Source: JAJDOD01 sp050299835
GTDB taxonomy: Bacteria > Pseudomonadota > Alphaproteobacteria > Rhodobacterales > Rhodobacteraceae
Assembly (NCBI GenBank): GCA_050299835.1
Contig: JBNKWP010000012.1
Coordinates: 36,496 to 100,495, forward strand
Direction of reading: 5' to 3'
DNA length: 64,000 nucleotides
Numbering within the stretch: position 1 is the stretch's first letter; each line of letters begins with the position of its first letter. Positions 25,471-33,564 of this stretch are shown in pieces. A program made the position numbers and the translations under genes. The notes beneath the pieces were generated by a model. The model did not search any database. It was not told the origin of the DNA and worked only from the letters and a program-made list of their open reading frames with translations.

Positions 25471-26877
25471 TTACTCCATCACATAGCCATAGGAACCGCC
25501 GAAGTCCTGCTTGGCCACTTCGGCCGCGGCACCCGATGTCGGGGCACCAGCAGGGCGGGCGACACGACCGAACAGGAACAGTTCGCTTTCGGTCGGCGGA
25601 CGAACCCGGTCGGTCGGAAGCGCAAGCGCGTCACCGCTGACCGGCGTTACGAGGTGCGGTGTGATGATAATCACAAGCTCCGTCTGGTCACGCTGATAGC
25701 TCGTGCTGCGGAACAGGGCACCAAGGACAGGAACGTCGCCTAGCCAGGGAACCTGGGTTGCCGAGTCGCTGAAATCGTCCTGTAACAGACCGGCGATGGC
25801 GAAACTCTGACCATCATGCATTTCGACCGTGGTTTGTGCCTCTCTTTTGCTGAAGGCGTTGACGGACACGTTCTCGCCGCTAATGGAGATGCTGTCGTCG
25901 ATGGCCGAGACCGCAGCGCTCAGTTCCAGGTTGATCTTGCTGCCATCCACGACACGCGGGATGAAGCTCAGCTGAACACCGAAGGGACGGTATTCGATGG
26001 CGATGCCATCTTGGTCACTGACTGGGATCGGGTATTCGCCACCGGCGAGGAAGCTGGCCTCCTGACCGCTGAGCGCCACCAGGTTCGGTTCCGCCAGCGT
26101 GCGCACGAGGTTCTTGGTTTCAAGCGCTTCCAGCAATGCTGAGAAAGCGATGCCACCCAATTCGAACGCACCAAACAACTGGCCGCCACCGAAATCGTTG
26201 ATGTAGTTCAGTTCGACATCGCCAACGTTCGGGCCGTTGAAAGCACCAACACCGAGGGCACCATCGAAATCGCCGCCGTTGTCGACGAAAGTCAGACCGC
26301 CGGAGAGGCTCTTGATTACCGACCGCTGCACTTCGGCGAAACGCACTTTCAGCATAACTTGCTGGGTGCCGCCGACGACCATCAGGTTGGACACGCGTTC
26401 CGGCGAGTACCTGTTGGCAAGATCGAGGGCCCGGTCGAGCTTCTCGATCGAGGAGACCATGCCTGACAGCACGATGCCGTCATTCGCGGTACGAACCTCG
26501 ATGCCTTCGCCCGGAAGGATCTGACGCAGACGCTCCTTGAATTCAGCCACGTCCGGGGTCACCTGAACCTCAACATTGGTGATCAGGCGGCCGTCGGGGC
26601 CAAGCAGTGTCAGTGTCGTGCGACCCGGCGCTTTACCAAGCACATAAATCGTCCGGTCCGAAAGTGTTGAAATATCAGCAATGCCGGGATTGGCGATGCT
26701 GAGTTCGGCAAAGGGGTTTTCCGCTTCGACGACGACTGCCCGGTTCATCGAAACCTGCAGTGCTGTCGAAACCTCCCCCTGCATGATGGTGAGCGATTGT
26801 GCCCCGGCTTGGGGAACAGACGCTCCAGTTATGGCGAGGCCTACGAGCGCCGCCCTGATAACGCTATTAATTTTCAT
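25471..26877 (-). CDS. rcpA: Tad outer-membrane secretin RcpA/CpaC
   Basis: A 468-residue protein starting at ATG 26877 with a signal peptide (MKINSVIRAALVGLAITGAS). It has the N-terminal pilus-formation domain (VSMNRAVVVEAENPFAELSI, TIYVLGKAPGRTTLTLLG), a BON-like middle region (EGIEVRTANDGIVLSGMVSS) and a C-terminal secretin domain with VPWLGDVPVLGALFRS and QTELVIIITPHLV. It forms the outer-membrane channel for the Flp pilus. A palindrome and a separate terminator upstream suggest it is transcribed apart from the pilin genes. Confidence 0.94.
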   Translation of the reverse strand: MKINSVIRAALVGLAITGASVPQAGAQSLTIMQGEVSTALQVSMNRAVVVEAENPFAELSIANPGIADISTLSDRTIYVLGKAPGRTTLTLLGPDGRLITNVEVQVTPDVAEFKERLRQILPGEGIEVRTANDGIVLSGMVSSIEKLDRALDLANRYSPERVSNLMVVGGTQQVMLKVRFAEVQRSVIKSLSGGLTFVDNGGDFDGALGVGAFNGPNVGDVELNYINDFGGGQLFGAFELGGIAFSALLEALETKNLVRTLAEPNLVALSGQEASFLAGGEYPIPVSDQDGIAIEYRPFGVQLSFIPRVVDGSKINLELSAAVSAIDDSISISGENVSVNAFSKREAQTTVEMHDGQSFAIAGLLQDDFSDSATQVPWLGDVPVLGALFRSTSYQRDQTELVIIITPHLVTPVSGDALALPTDRVRPPTESELFLFGRVARPAGAPTSGAAAEVAKQDFGGSYGYVME

Positions 26878-26947
26878 GTGACCTGCCTTTCCGATCACGC
26901 CTCAGTTTCCAGGTTTTACACCCTTATAGCGCGGACGATGGTCTAAA

Positions 26948-26964
26948 GTTGAAAATTTTTCAAC
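26948..26964. promoter_or_regulatory. AT-rich palindrome upstream of the secretin gene
   Basis: GTTGAAAA-T-TTTTCAAC is a perfect palindrome with eight-base arms and a one-base centre, 71 bases upstream of the rcpA start. It lies just after the terminator of the preceding genes, where a new promoter is needed, so it is a candidate operator. Confidence 0.5.
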
Positions 26965-27033
26965 AATCAGTGACTTGAAAGGCAAATCTTATGTGTGGGA
27001 AGCGCAACACAATCGCAGGGCTGGGGTCAAATG

Positions 27034-27062
27034 AAAAACCCGCCACCGGATGTGGTGGCGGG
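27034..27062 (-). terminator. Terminator after cpaB
   Basis: On the minus strand CCCGCCACC, a six-base loop, GGTGGCGGG (perfect nine-base-pair stem) is followed by TTTTTCATTT. It begins 29 bases past the cpaB stop codon. This is the clearest intrinsic terminator in the window and separates flp-flp-cpaB from rcpA. Confidence 0.85.
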
Positions 27063-27090
27063 CTTTCATTTGCGGATTGGACGCTATTGT

Positions 27091-27921
27091 TCAGTTTGTG
27101 CAAGGAATTTCGATCGAGATCGTCTCTTCACCCTGCCGGCGGCGGACAAAGCACCGTTCGCGTTCTTCGCGCTGCACCTCTTCTTCGATGCCAAGAACGT
27201 CACGCTGATCGACCTTTACATCCTGGGAGGCAACCAGATCGTCGGCACCAACCAGCGAAAGCGACAGACGGCCCGTGGCCTGGGCCTGTGCGAGGGTCGC
27301 CACTTCGGTGGGGTTTACTTCAACGGTGACGGTACGGGCCACGACAGTGGCATTGGTGTCCTCGTCGGCTGACTGGTTGATGGCGATGATGCGCAGGTTG
27401 GCCTGGATGAGCTGGGTGATACCGGTGTCGCCGGACTTGCCGGTCCAGTACACATCAACCCGGTCGCCGGGGCGCAGGAAGCCGGACACACCGCTGGTCG
27501 CGTCGGTCTTGATTGTGAACGCCCTCATGCCGGCGCTGAGGCGGGACGATACGCCGGCATCCTCGCCGGGTTCCGTCACTTTCATATTCAGGATGGCTTC
27601 ATCCGGTTCCAGGGTCCGCAGGATCGACCGCAACTTATCTTCACCCTTGGGGAAGAGCGCTTCGGCTGATGTGAAGGCACCCTTGGGGACGGCCGCCGTT
27701 GGCCATCTAACGATCTTCACGTCTTTCTTCGTCAGCTTCTGCCCATAACGCATCTGCTTGTTGACGACCATGACATCGCTCACCGGAACGATCGCGGCCT
27801 TCGCCGCTTCGGCCTCTGCGAGTTGGGCCTGCTGCTGGGCAAAGAAATCCCGCGCCATATAGACTGCGGCGCCTGCCAGTCCGACGCCCAGCAGCAGAAC
27901 AAGTCCAAACACAAATCTCAT
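27091..27921 (-). CDS. cpaB: Flp pilus assembly protein CpaB/RcpC
   Basis: A 276-residue protein starting at ATG 27921 with AAAGGA six to seven bases upstream (GTG 27924 is in frame). An N-terminal anchor (MRFVFGLVLLLGVGLAGAAV) is followed by the SAF domain (DVMVVNKQMRYGQKLTKKDV) and an RcpC-like region (SRLSAGMRAFTIKTDATSGV, GDRVDVYWTG). CpaB proteins sit in the periplasm and help connect the secretin with the peptidoglycan and the pilus. It follows the two pilin genes and is closed by a strong terminator. Confidence 0.93.
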   Translation of the reverse strand: MRFVFGLVLLLGVGLAGAAVYMARDFFAQQQAQLAEAEAAKAAIVPVSDVMVVNKQMRYGQKLTKKDVKIVRWPTAAVPKGAFTSAEALFPKGEDKLRSILRTLEPDEAILNMKVTEPGEDAGVSSRLSAGMRAFTIKTDATSGVSGFLRPGDRVDVYWTGKSGDTGITQLIQANLRIIAINQSADEDTNATVVARTVTVEVNPTEVATLAQAQATGRLSLSLVGADDLVASQDVKVDQRDVLGIEEEVQREERERCFVRRRQGEETISIEIPCTN

Positions 27922-28057
27922 CACATGTCCTTTCTGGTTCCTGAAAGGGCACGAACGTGCGTCCCCCGTTCACCTGTTTCATCCAACAATCTCGTAGCAT
28001 TGTGGCGAAACAGTGGACGAAATCCGAAAATGTGATGGATCGTCCCTTTGCAGTGAA

Positions 28058-28255
28058 TCAGAAGATCGGAATGTTCGCGTCTTGCGGTTCGGCGTTCTCG
28101 AGCGTCGCGCCCAGGCTGTTGGACACGTCGGTTGCACCGCCGCCAACGGAAGAAATGACCACGATGCCCAGACCGACGATTGCGGCGGTCAGAACAACCC
28201 AGTCGACGGTGACAGCACCGTCCTCAGATTTCAGAAAATTTGTCAAATTGACCAT
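28058..28255 (-). CDS. flp: Flp type IVb pilin (second copy)
   Basis: A 65-residue prepilin. A short leader MVNLTNFLKSEDG precedes the predicted cleavage G/AVTVDW, then the hydrophobic helix VVLTAAIVGLGIVVISSVGGG. Canonical Flp pilins read G/xxxxEY; here Asp-Trp replaces Glu-Tyr, as in the neighbouring copy. The last third (ENAEPQDANIPIF) differs from the first copy, so the two pilins may be major and minor subunits. It lies between the first pilin and cpaB. Confidence 0.92.
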   Translation of the reverse strand: MVNLTNFLKSEDGAVTVDWVVLTAAIVGLGIVVISSVGGGATDVSNSLGATLENAEPQDANIPIF

Positions 28256-28321
28256 TGTTGCATCCCCTTTGAAGCATCCGGCTTCAACAAGGCACGCGTC
28301 GGCCGGATTTGACTGATAAGG

Positions 28322-28355
28322 TTTGCGAAGGCCGCGTCATGGCGGCCTTCGCAAA
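28322..28355 (-). terminator. Perfect 14-base-pair hairpin between the two pilin genes
   Basis: TTTGCGAAGGCCGC, six-base loop, GCGGCCTTCGCAAA: a perfect 14-base-pair stem starting nine bases past the stop of the first pilin gene. The sequence after it on the minus strand (CCTTATCAG) has only a weak U run, so I infer an attenuator or RNA-stabilising hairpin that makes the first pilin the more abundant one. Confidence 0.65.
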
Positions 28356-28363
28356 TTGATAAA

Positions 28364-28573
28364 TTACGAGCCGAAAGCTTGGTCCAGATCGCTCAGCGTA
28401 CGAACGCTTGCGTTCGCGAGGCTGGAAGAGATCTTGTCGGCCAGGCTGGTGGTGCCGTTGCCAACAGACATCAGCACGGCGATGCCGAGGCCAACGATTG
28501 CAGCGGTCAGCACAACCCAGTCAACGGTGACTGCGCCGGATTCGTCTTTAAGAAAAGCATTGATCAGTTTCAT
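28364..28573 (-). CDS. flp: Flp type IVb pilin (first copy, probably major)
   Basis: A 69-residue prepilin starting at ATG 28573 with a strong GGAGGG ribosome site. Leader MKLINAFLKDESG, cleavage G/AVTVDW, then the helix VVLTAAIVGLGIAVLMSVGNG. First gene of the minus-strand tad locus, after a 349-base upstream region and before a very stable hairpin. Its position, ribosome site and hairpin suggest the main pilus subunit. The Asp5-Trp6 pair instead of Glu5-Tyr6 is shared with the second copy. Confidence 0.93.
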   Translation of the reverse strand: MKLINAFLKDESGAVTVDWVVLTAAIVGLGIAVLMSVGNGTTSLADKISSSLANASVRTLSDLDQAFGS

Positions 28574-28922
28574 GTGTCCCTCCATAGAGCACGCTCAGTT
28601 TCATAAAACCAACGTGGCGGGCCGACCTCTCACACTCGACCAAGTGCCGCATTTGGTATGACGCTATATGGCCTGCTAATTTGGGCGAGAGTTTGGCGTC
28701 GGTCGTACAATTTTCCAGCGTCTGCTGCATTTTACAAAAATGGTATCAAGCCATTGTAATTGCTTAATAAAGTAGATGTATGGGTAGGGGTGCGAATTGT
28801 TCAATACAGGCCCAAAGCGTTTACTTTTCGCAAACCTTGAACAATGTGCCCAATTCTTGCTGGTCACGCCTGCCGACATCTGCAAAGATTCCGCCCATAA
28901 TACTAAGAGAGCATGAACAGGC
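28574..28922. promoter_or_regulatory. Divergent region between the pilin and transglycosylase genes
   Basis: These 349 bases are clearly richer in A and T than the flanking genes and hold the promoter of the flp operon (minus) and of the transglycosylase (plus). An inverted repeat ATTGTTCAA (28796-28804) / TTGAACAAT (28837-28845) lies near the centre. No confident CtrA or sigma-54 site was found, and no small gene is convincing. Confidence 0.5.
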
Positions 28923-29795
28923 ATGAGAGCGGCAATCGGATTCGCATTCGCGGGCGCAGTTTTTCTGCTGTCTGCGCAGAGTGTTGCGGCCCAGGTCGTT
29001 TCGACGGCGCAGCAGGGCGGCGATTTCACCTTCAGGCGCCTGGCTCCCCCAAAGGCCGGCTCGGGTCAGCGGATCACGGTCCAGATCGACCCGGATGCCG
29101 AGGTCTACCGGATCACGCCCGGCAGTGAGCCGCGCAGACCGGGTGATCCGCGCCCCGATGCCGCACTCGAAACACCTGCCGGACTGATCCCGAAGACCCC
29201 CGGCGACTACGACTGGTACTGGGAGGCGGTCTCGCCCGCGATCAGCACCGATCCGGCGACCCGATTTCAGACGGCGATCGGCACGATCCGCAAGAACCCG
29301 TTGAAAATCGGCACGCCCCGGCTGGAAACCCTGCAAAAGATCGTCGATCTGCATGGTTCCGACATTCTTGCCTCTACGGTCGGAACGGATGTGTCCCCCG
29401 CGCTCGTGCTGGCCGTCATCGCCATCGAGAGCGCCGGTCGCAAGGATGCGGTCAGCCACGCTGGCGCCCAGGGACTGATGCAACTGATCCCGGCCACTGC
29501 GGAACGGTTTGGCGTGGCAGACAGCCTGGACCCCAAGCTGAACATCAAGGGCGGCGTGACTTATCTGGACTGGCTGTTGGAAGAATTCGACCGTGACCCG
29601 GTTCTGGCGCTGGCGGGTTACAACGCGGGCGAGGGCGCGGTACGCGAACATCAGGGTGTGCCGCCCTTTGCCGAAACGCGGGGCTACGTCCCCAAGGTGC
29701 TTGCGGCCTGGGACGTCGCGCGGGGCCTCTGCCTGACTTCGCCGCAACTGATCAGCGACGGCTGCGTCTTTGTGCGGCGGAGCGTTTCAAACTAG
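28923..29795 (+). CDS. Lytic transglycosylase domain protein
   Basis: A 290-residue secreted or periplasmic protein. Signal peptide MRAAIGFAFAGAVFLLSAQSVAA, then about 115 residues of uncertain fold, then a Slt-type lysozyme-like domain: catalytic glutamate in VIAIESAGRKDAVS, GAQGLMQLIPATAERFGV, and YNAGEGAVREHQGVPPF. Such enzymes cleave the glycan strands of peptidoglycan. It is divergent from the pilin operon, which suggests local wall opening for pilus assembly; this is inference. Its stop overlaps the convergent SDR gene by four bases. Confidence 0.9.
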   Translation: MRAAIGFAFAGAVFLLSAQSVAAQVVSTAQQGGDFTFRRLAPPKAGSGQRITVQIDPDAEVYRITPGSEPRRPGDPRPDAALETPAGLIPKTPGDYDWYWEAVSPAISTDPATRFQTAIGTIRKNPLKIGTPRLETLQKIVDLHGSDILASTVGTDVSPALVLAVIAIESAGRKDAVSHAGAQGLMQLIPATAERFGVADSLDPKLNIKGGVTYLDWLLEEFDRDPVLALAGYNAGEGAVREHQGVPPFAETRGYVPKVLAAWDVARGLCLTSPQLISDGCVFVRRSVSN

Positions 29796-30529
29796 ATCTG
29801 CATCTTCTTGAACACCCGCTCCGGAATGGCCCGGATAATCGTCATGACCGGCCACCAGATCAAGGGTGTATATATAATGTCCTTTTTCCGGTCCGCCGCG
29901 CGCAGGATGTCATCCGCGATCTTCTCCGGCTGGGCGACGAAGGGTAGCTTTTCCATCCCCCAGGTCATCGCCGTGTCCACGGTGCCGGGCTTAACCGTCA
30001 CCACATGGGCACCAGAGCGCCCCAGCCGGTTGCGCAGGCCCGAGAGATAGGCGTGGAAGCCCGCCTTGGAGGCCCCGTAGACATAGTTCCCCAGCCGTCC
30101 TCTGTCGCCTGCGACCGAGCCGACGCCGACGATGGTGCCGGAACGCCGGTCTTCCAGCATCGGCGCGAGCATGGTCAGGAACCGGGCCGGGCCGGTGAAA
30201 CTGTCGGTGATGGTGCCGTCCACCAGCGCCGGATCGGCGTCGATTTCGGACTGATCCGGCATCGAGCCCACGAAAACGGCGGCGCTGATCGTGCCGATGA
30301 GGATCTCGGCACGCGCCAGGATCGGTTGGAAGCTCTCCGGGTCACGGGCATCGAAGGCAATCGCCTCGCCCACAGGAGCACCGCGCATCCGGCAATCGGT
30401 GGCGATCTTGTCGAGTTCTTCCATGTCGCGCCCCGCAAGCAGCACGCCGTCCCCGCGCGAGGCGACAAGCCGGGCGAAGGCGCGCGCGATGGTCGAGGTC
30501 GCGCCGAGGATGATCCAGGTCTGGCTCAT
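29792..30529 (-). CDS. Short-chain dehydrogenase, DprE2-like
   Basis: A 245-residue NAD(P)-dependent reductase. The N-terminus has the variant nucleotide site WIILGATSTIARAFARL, and the active site is YGASK near residue 148 with a serine in VGVGSVAGDRG. This GATSxIA form and the adjacent FAD enzyme match the DprE2/DprE1 pair that epimerises decaprenylphosphoryl-ribose through a 2-keto sugar. The C-terminus has a hydrophobic WWPVMTIIRAIP segment, suiting membrane association. It overlaps the FAD gene by four bases (ATGA). The exact lipid-sugar substrate in this organism is unknown. Confidence 0.85.
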   Translation of the reverse strand: MSQTWIILGATSTIARAFARLVASRGDGVLLAGRDMEELDKIATDCRMRGAPVGEAIAFDARDPESFQPILARAEILIGTISAAVFVGSMPDQSEIDADPALVDGTITDSFTGPARFLTMLAPMLEDRRSGTIVGVGSVAGDRGRLGNYVYGASKAGFHAYLSGLRNRLGRSGAHVVTVKPGTVDTAMTWGMEKLPFVAQPEKIADDILRAADRKKDIIYTPLIWWPVMTIIRAIPERVFKKMQI

Positions 30530-31836
30530 GTCGCCTCCCTCAGTTTCAGACGGCGGACCAGATCGGTGGCATAGGTGCCGTCCGGGTCGGCCTTGTTCAC
30601 GGCTTTCAACCAGTCGCCATGCTCGGGATACATCGCGGCCACATGTTTCGGACGGGCCAGCGCATCCTTGGCGAAATAGATCCGGCCCTCCGCCGCGACC
30701 GTCATGTCTTCGAGGTCGAGGATCAGCCGCTCGGCCTCCTTGCTGGCGCGGAAATCCAGCGCCAGCGTGTAGCCTTCCATCGGGAAGGACATGTAGCCGC
30801 CGCGCCCCGGCCCCATGCGTTTCAGCACGGCGAGAGGGGAGGCGAGGCCGGATTTCGCAATCTTTTCAACCATGTCTCGCAGGGCGTTCGCCTGCGCGAT
30901 GGGCACCACGCATTGAAACTGATGGAAGCCCGCCTTGCCGTAAAGCCGGTTCCAGTCGTGGATCTTGTCGAGCGGGAAGAAGAAATCGTCGATGGGTTTG
31001 ACCACCGTCCGGCCCTTGGTGGGTACGCGCCGCCAATAGGCGGCGTTGAACATCTTCACCACAGCGGGCGAGAGCGCGAAGCGCGGGGCGTCCATCGGTA
31101 CGGTCTTGCCGCGCTTGGCCGGTTTCACCAGCCCGCCGCCGGTTTCGGCCTCTTCAAGGATACCGCGCCCCAGCTCGTCGCCGGTCGCCGTGGCGTCGAT
31201 CCAGCCGACGCTATAAGTGGCGTCGGAAGCATCGAGCAGCGGCAGAAACTCTTCCCAGTTGGCGATCCGGCGCTCGGTCACGACCATCACATCGCCCTTG
31301 GCCTTCAAAAGCTTGAAGCGGGCCGACAGGACCGGCCCGGTCTGGCCCAGGCCGCCGATGGTCGCCTTGAACAGAGCTTCGTCCTTGGGCGTGACCGCCT
31401 TCGGTCCCTTCGGCGTCATCAGGGTAAGTTCGGTCACATGCTGGCCGAAGGACCCCGCACCGTGATGGTTCTTGCCATGCACATCCATCGCGATGCCGCC
31501 GCCAATGGTGGCAAAGCCGGTGCCGGGCATGACCGGGGGCAGCCAGCCTTTCGGCGCGAAGACCTTGAGCAACTGGCCGATCTGGCAGCCCGCTTCGACA
31601 TGAACCTCGCCCGTGGCGTCGTCGAAGGACAGGATGCGGTCGAGCCGCGTCATGTCGATGGCCCGCCCACCGTCGTTCAGGCAGGCATCGCCGTAACTGC
31701 GGCGCATGCCAAGGGCGGGGGCCGGTTCCTCCGCAACCGTGGCGGCGACGGCCGAGGCTCGCTCCGGCCGGGCCATCTCGCCCGTGGCGGTGTGAACCCG
31801 GCCCCAGCCGGTATATTCAACTGTTTTCCAACGCAT
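30526..31836 (-). CDS. FAD-binding oxidoreductase, DprE1-like
   Basis: A 436-residue protein starting MRWKTVEYTGWGRVH at ATG 31836; this start overlaps the upstream flippase gene by 20 bases. The N-terminal PCMH-type FAD domain shows LGMRRSYGDACLN, VEAGCQIGQLLKV and PGTGFATIGGGIAMDVHGKNH, which is very like DprE1 and D-arabinono-lactone oxidase relatives. The C-terminal substrate domain contains FHQFQCVVPI and YMSFPMEGYTLALDF. With the SDR it should oxidise then reduce C2 of a polyprenyl-phosphate sugar. It is a DprE1-type enzyme outside the actinobacteria; a simple sugar-lactone oxidase is the alternative. Confidence 0.85.
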   Translation of the reverse strand: MRWKTVEYTGWGRVHTATGEMARPERASAVAATVAEEPAPALGMRRSYGDACLNDGGRAIDMTRLDRILSFDDATGEVHVEAGCQIGQLLKVFAPKGWLPPVMPGTGFATIGGGIAMDVHGKNHHGAGSFGQHVTELTLMTPKGPKAVTPKDEALFKATIGGLGQTGPVLSARFKLLKAKGDVMVVTERRIANWEEFLPLLDASDATYSVGWIDATATGDELGRGILEEAETGGGLVKPAKRGKTVPMDAPRFALSPAVVKMFNAAYWRRVPTKGRTVVKPIDDFFFPLDKIHDWNRLYGKAGFHQFQCVVPIAQANALRDMVEKIAKSGLASPLAVLKRMGPGRGGYMSFPMEGYTLALDFRASKEAERLILDLEDMTVAAEGRIYFAKDALARPKHVAAMYPEHGDWLKAVNKADPDGTYATDLVRRLKLREAT

Positions 31837-32839
31837 TTTGGGCCTTTTTGGATGCTCGTTCCGCAACCGGGAAGACAAAAAGCCCGATCAGGATTGCGAA
31901 CCAGAGGGTTGTAACACGAATGACCAGCGTTGCGGGAACCGCGACTTCCAGCGGCACGCCATCAAGTAGCAAAAGCGCCACCATTGCCGCCTCCGCCCCG
32001 CCAAGCCCGCCCGGCGCACCGGTCAGCCCGCCCGCAAGTGTCGCGAAGATGAAGATGCCGACCGCTTTCCAAAGTCCGATATCGGCGCCGAGCCAGACCA
32101 GCAACATATGAAATGCATAGGCTTCCGCCATCCAGCCGATCACGCCAAGGATGCCCGCGATCAGCAACAGCCCCGGCCCGGTGAAAGCCGAAAGCGACCT
32201 GGCCGCACGGCGCACGCGCACGAAGATTCGCGGGAAGCGGCGTTGTGTGACCCGGTGGCCCGTATCGCCGACCCAACGCAGCAGTTTTGGCCGCGTGGCG
32301 ACGATAGCCGCACCGATGGCCAGGATCACCACGGGCACGCCGCCCGTCATGCCGGTGGCCGAAAGCGCCAGCGACAGGGCCAGCAGCACCGCCATGGCCG
32401 ACAGATCGGCGGCCCGGTCCACAAGGACCAGCGGCGCGGTCCGTTCGAAGGACCACCCGGTTTCGCGCCTCAGCCAGCGCATCCGAACCAGTTCACCAAC
32501 GCGACCCGGTGTCACCGACATGGCAAAGCCGCCAAGGAAGTGACGGAAGTTCTGCGCAAAGCTGGTGACCAGCCCAAGGCGACCTGCGAAGACATGCCAG
32601 CGCAGGCCACGACAGAGGTAATTAAGAAGGCTTAGGCCCAGCAGGATGGCGACCTCGCGCGCATGGAGGACCTTGAAGGCGTTCATGGTCTCTTCCCATC
32701 CGGTCGCCATTGCCAGCCCGGCCAGGCCGATGACGACCAGCCCGAACAGCCCCAGCGGCAGGGCTAAATCGCGCCAACGCCGCGACGGGGTCGCGGCGTT
32801 GGGTACACGAGGGGAAGTTGGCATATCGTTCATAGCCAT
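31817..32839 (-). CDS. Flippase-like membrane protein (lysylphosphatidylglycerol synthase TM family)
   Basis: A 340-residue inner-membrane protein with about eight hydrophobic segments. The LNYLCRGLRWHVF and GGFAMSVTPGRVGELVRM blocks mark the LPG_synthase_TM/UPF0104 family, which includes the flippase part of MprF. The GLTGAPGGLGGAEAAMVALLL block is also typical. It heads the three-gene operon with the DprE1- and DprE2-like enzymes, so it may move the epimerised polyprenyl-phosphate sugar across the membrane; this role is inferred from context. Confidence 0.85.
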   Translation of the reverse strand: MAMNDMPTSPRVPNAATPSRRWRDLALPLGLFGLVVIGLAGLAMATGWEETMNAFKVLHAREVAILLGLSLLNYLCRGLRWHVFAGRLGLVTSFAQNFRHFLGGFAMSVTPGRVGELVRMRWLRRETGWSFERTAPLVLVDRAADLSAMAVLLALSLALSATGMTGGVPVVILAIGAAIVATRPKLLRWVGDTGHRVTQRRFPRIFVRVRRAARSLSAFTGPGLLLIAGILGVIGWMAEAYAFHMLLVWLGADIGLWKAVGIFIFATLAGGLTGAPGGLGGAEAAMVALLLLDGVPLEVAVPATLVIRVTTLWFAILIGLFVFPVAERASKKAQNALENS

Positions 32840-32914
32840 TACCTATGTTACTAGGAACAGAATGGGGCGATATTATGTTACTGTTTCTGATTTACGAACA
32901 ATCTGTAGGTCTTT

Positions 32915-32945
32915 TCGTGACAATTTGAGGGCCGAAGCCCTCAAA
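32915..32945 (-). terminator. Terminator-like UUCG hairpin at the end of scoB
   Basis: TTTGAGGGC-TTCG-GCCCTCAAA on the minus strand: a perfect nine-base-pair stem with an extra-stable UUCG loop. The stem includes the TGA stop codon of the CoA-transferase B subunit. The following bases are TTGTCACG, so the U run is weak. Confidence 0.6.
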
Positions 32946-33564
32946 CGATAGTTGCCTCTGTCGCGGCGCGTATATCGTCGCGGGTGACGTCGGGTGCCGT
33001 CTCGACGATATGCAGCCCCTTGTGGCCAACTTCCAGCACGCCGAGATTGGTGATGATCAGGTCCACCACGCCCTTGCCGGTCAGGGGCAGGGTGCATTCC
33101 TTCAGCACCTTGCTCTCCCCGTGCTTGTTCGTATGGTCCATCACCACGATCACGCGACCGACACCAGCGACCAGATCCATCGCGCCGCCCATGCCCTTGA
33201 CCAGCTTGCCGGGGATCATCCAGTTGGCCAGATCACCATTCTCTGCCACTTCCATCGCACCAAGGATGGCGGCTGCAATCTTGCCGCCCCGGATCATGCC
33301 AAAGCTCTGGGCGCTGTCGAAATAGGCGGTGCGGCGCAGTTCCGTGATCGTCTGCTTGCCGGCATTGATCAGATCGGGGTCTTCCTCGCCCTCGAAAGGG
33401 AAGGGACCCATGCCCAGCATCCCGTTCTCCGATTGCAGCGTGATGTCCTTGTCGCCAACGAAATTGGCCACCAGCGTCGGAATCCCGATGCCGAGGTTCA
33501 CATACATGCCGTCTTCAAGTTCCTCAGCCGCGCGCGCGGCCATCTGATTGCGGTCCCAGGGCAT
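32941..33564 (-). CDS. scoB: 3-oxoacid CoA-transferase subunit B
   Basis: A 207-residue subunit of the succinyl-CoA:3-ketoacid CoA-transferase type. It has YVNLGIGIPTLVANF near the N-terminus and the catalytic glutamate in QSENGMLGMGP near residue 45, plus GGAMDLVAG. With subunit A it moves CoA from succinyl-CoA to acetoacetate or another 3-oxo acid, linking ketone or polyhydroxybutyrate breakdown to the TCA cycle. Its start overlaps the scoA stop by one base (TAATG), so the subunits are coupled. Confidence 0.93.
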   Translation of the reverse strand: MPWDRNQMAARAAEELEDGMYVNLGIGIPTLVANFVGDKDITLQSENGMLGMGPFPFEGEEDPDLINAGKQTITELRRTAYFDSAQSFGMIRGGKIAAAILGAMEVAENGDLANWMIPGKLVKGMGGAMDLVAGVGRVIVVMDHTNKHGESKVLKECTLPLTGKGVVDLIITNLGVLEVGHKGLHIVETAPDVTRDDIRAATEATIV

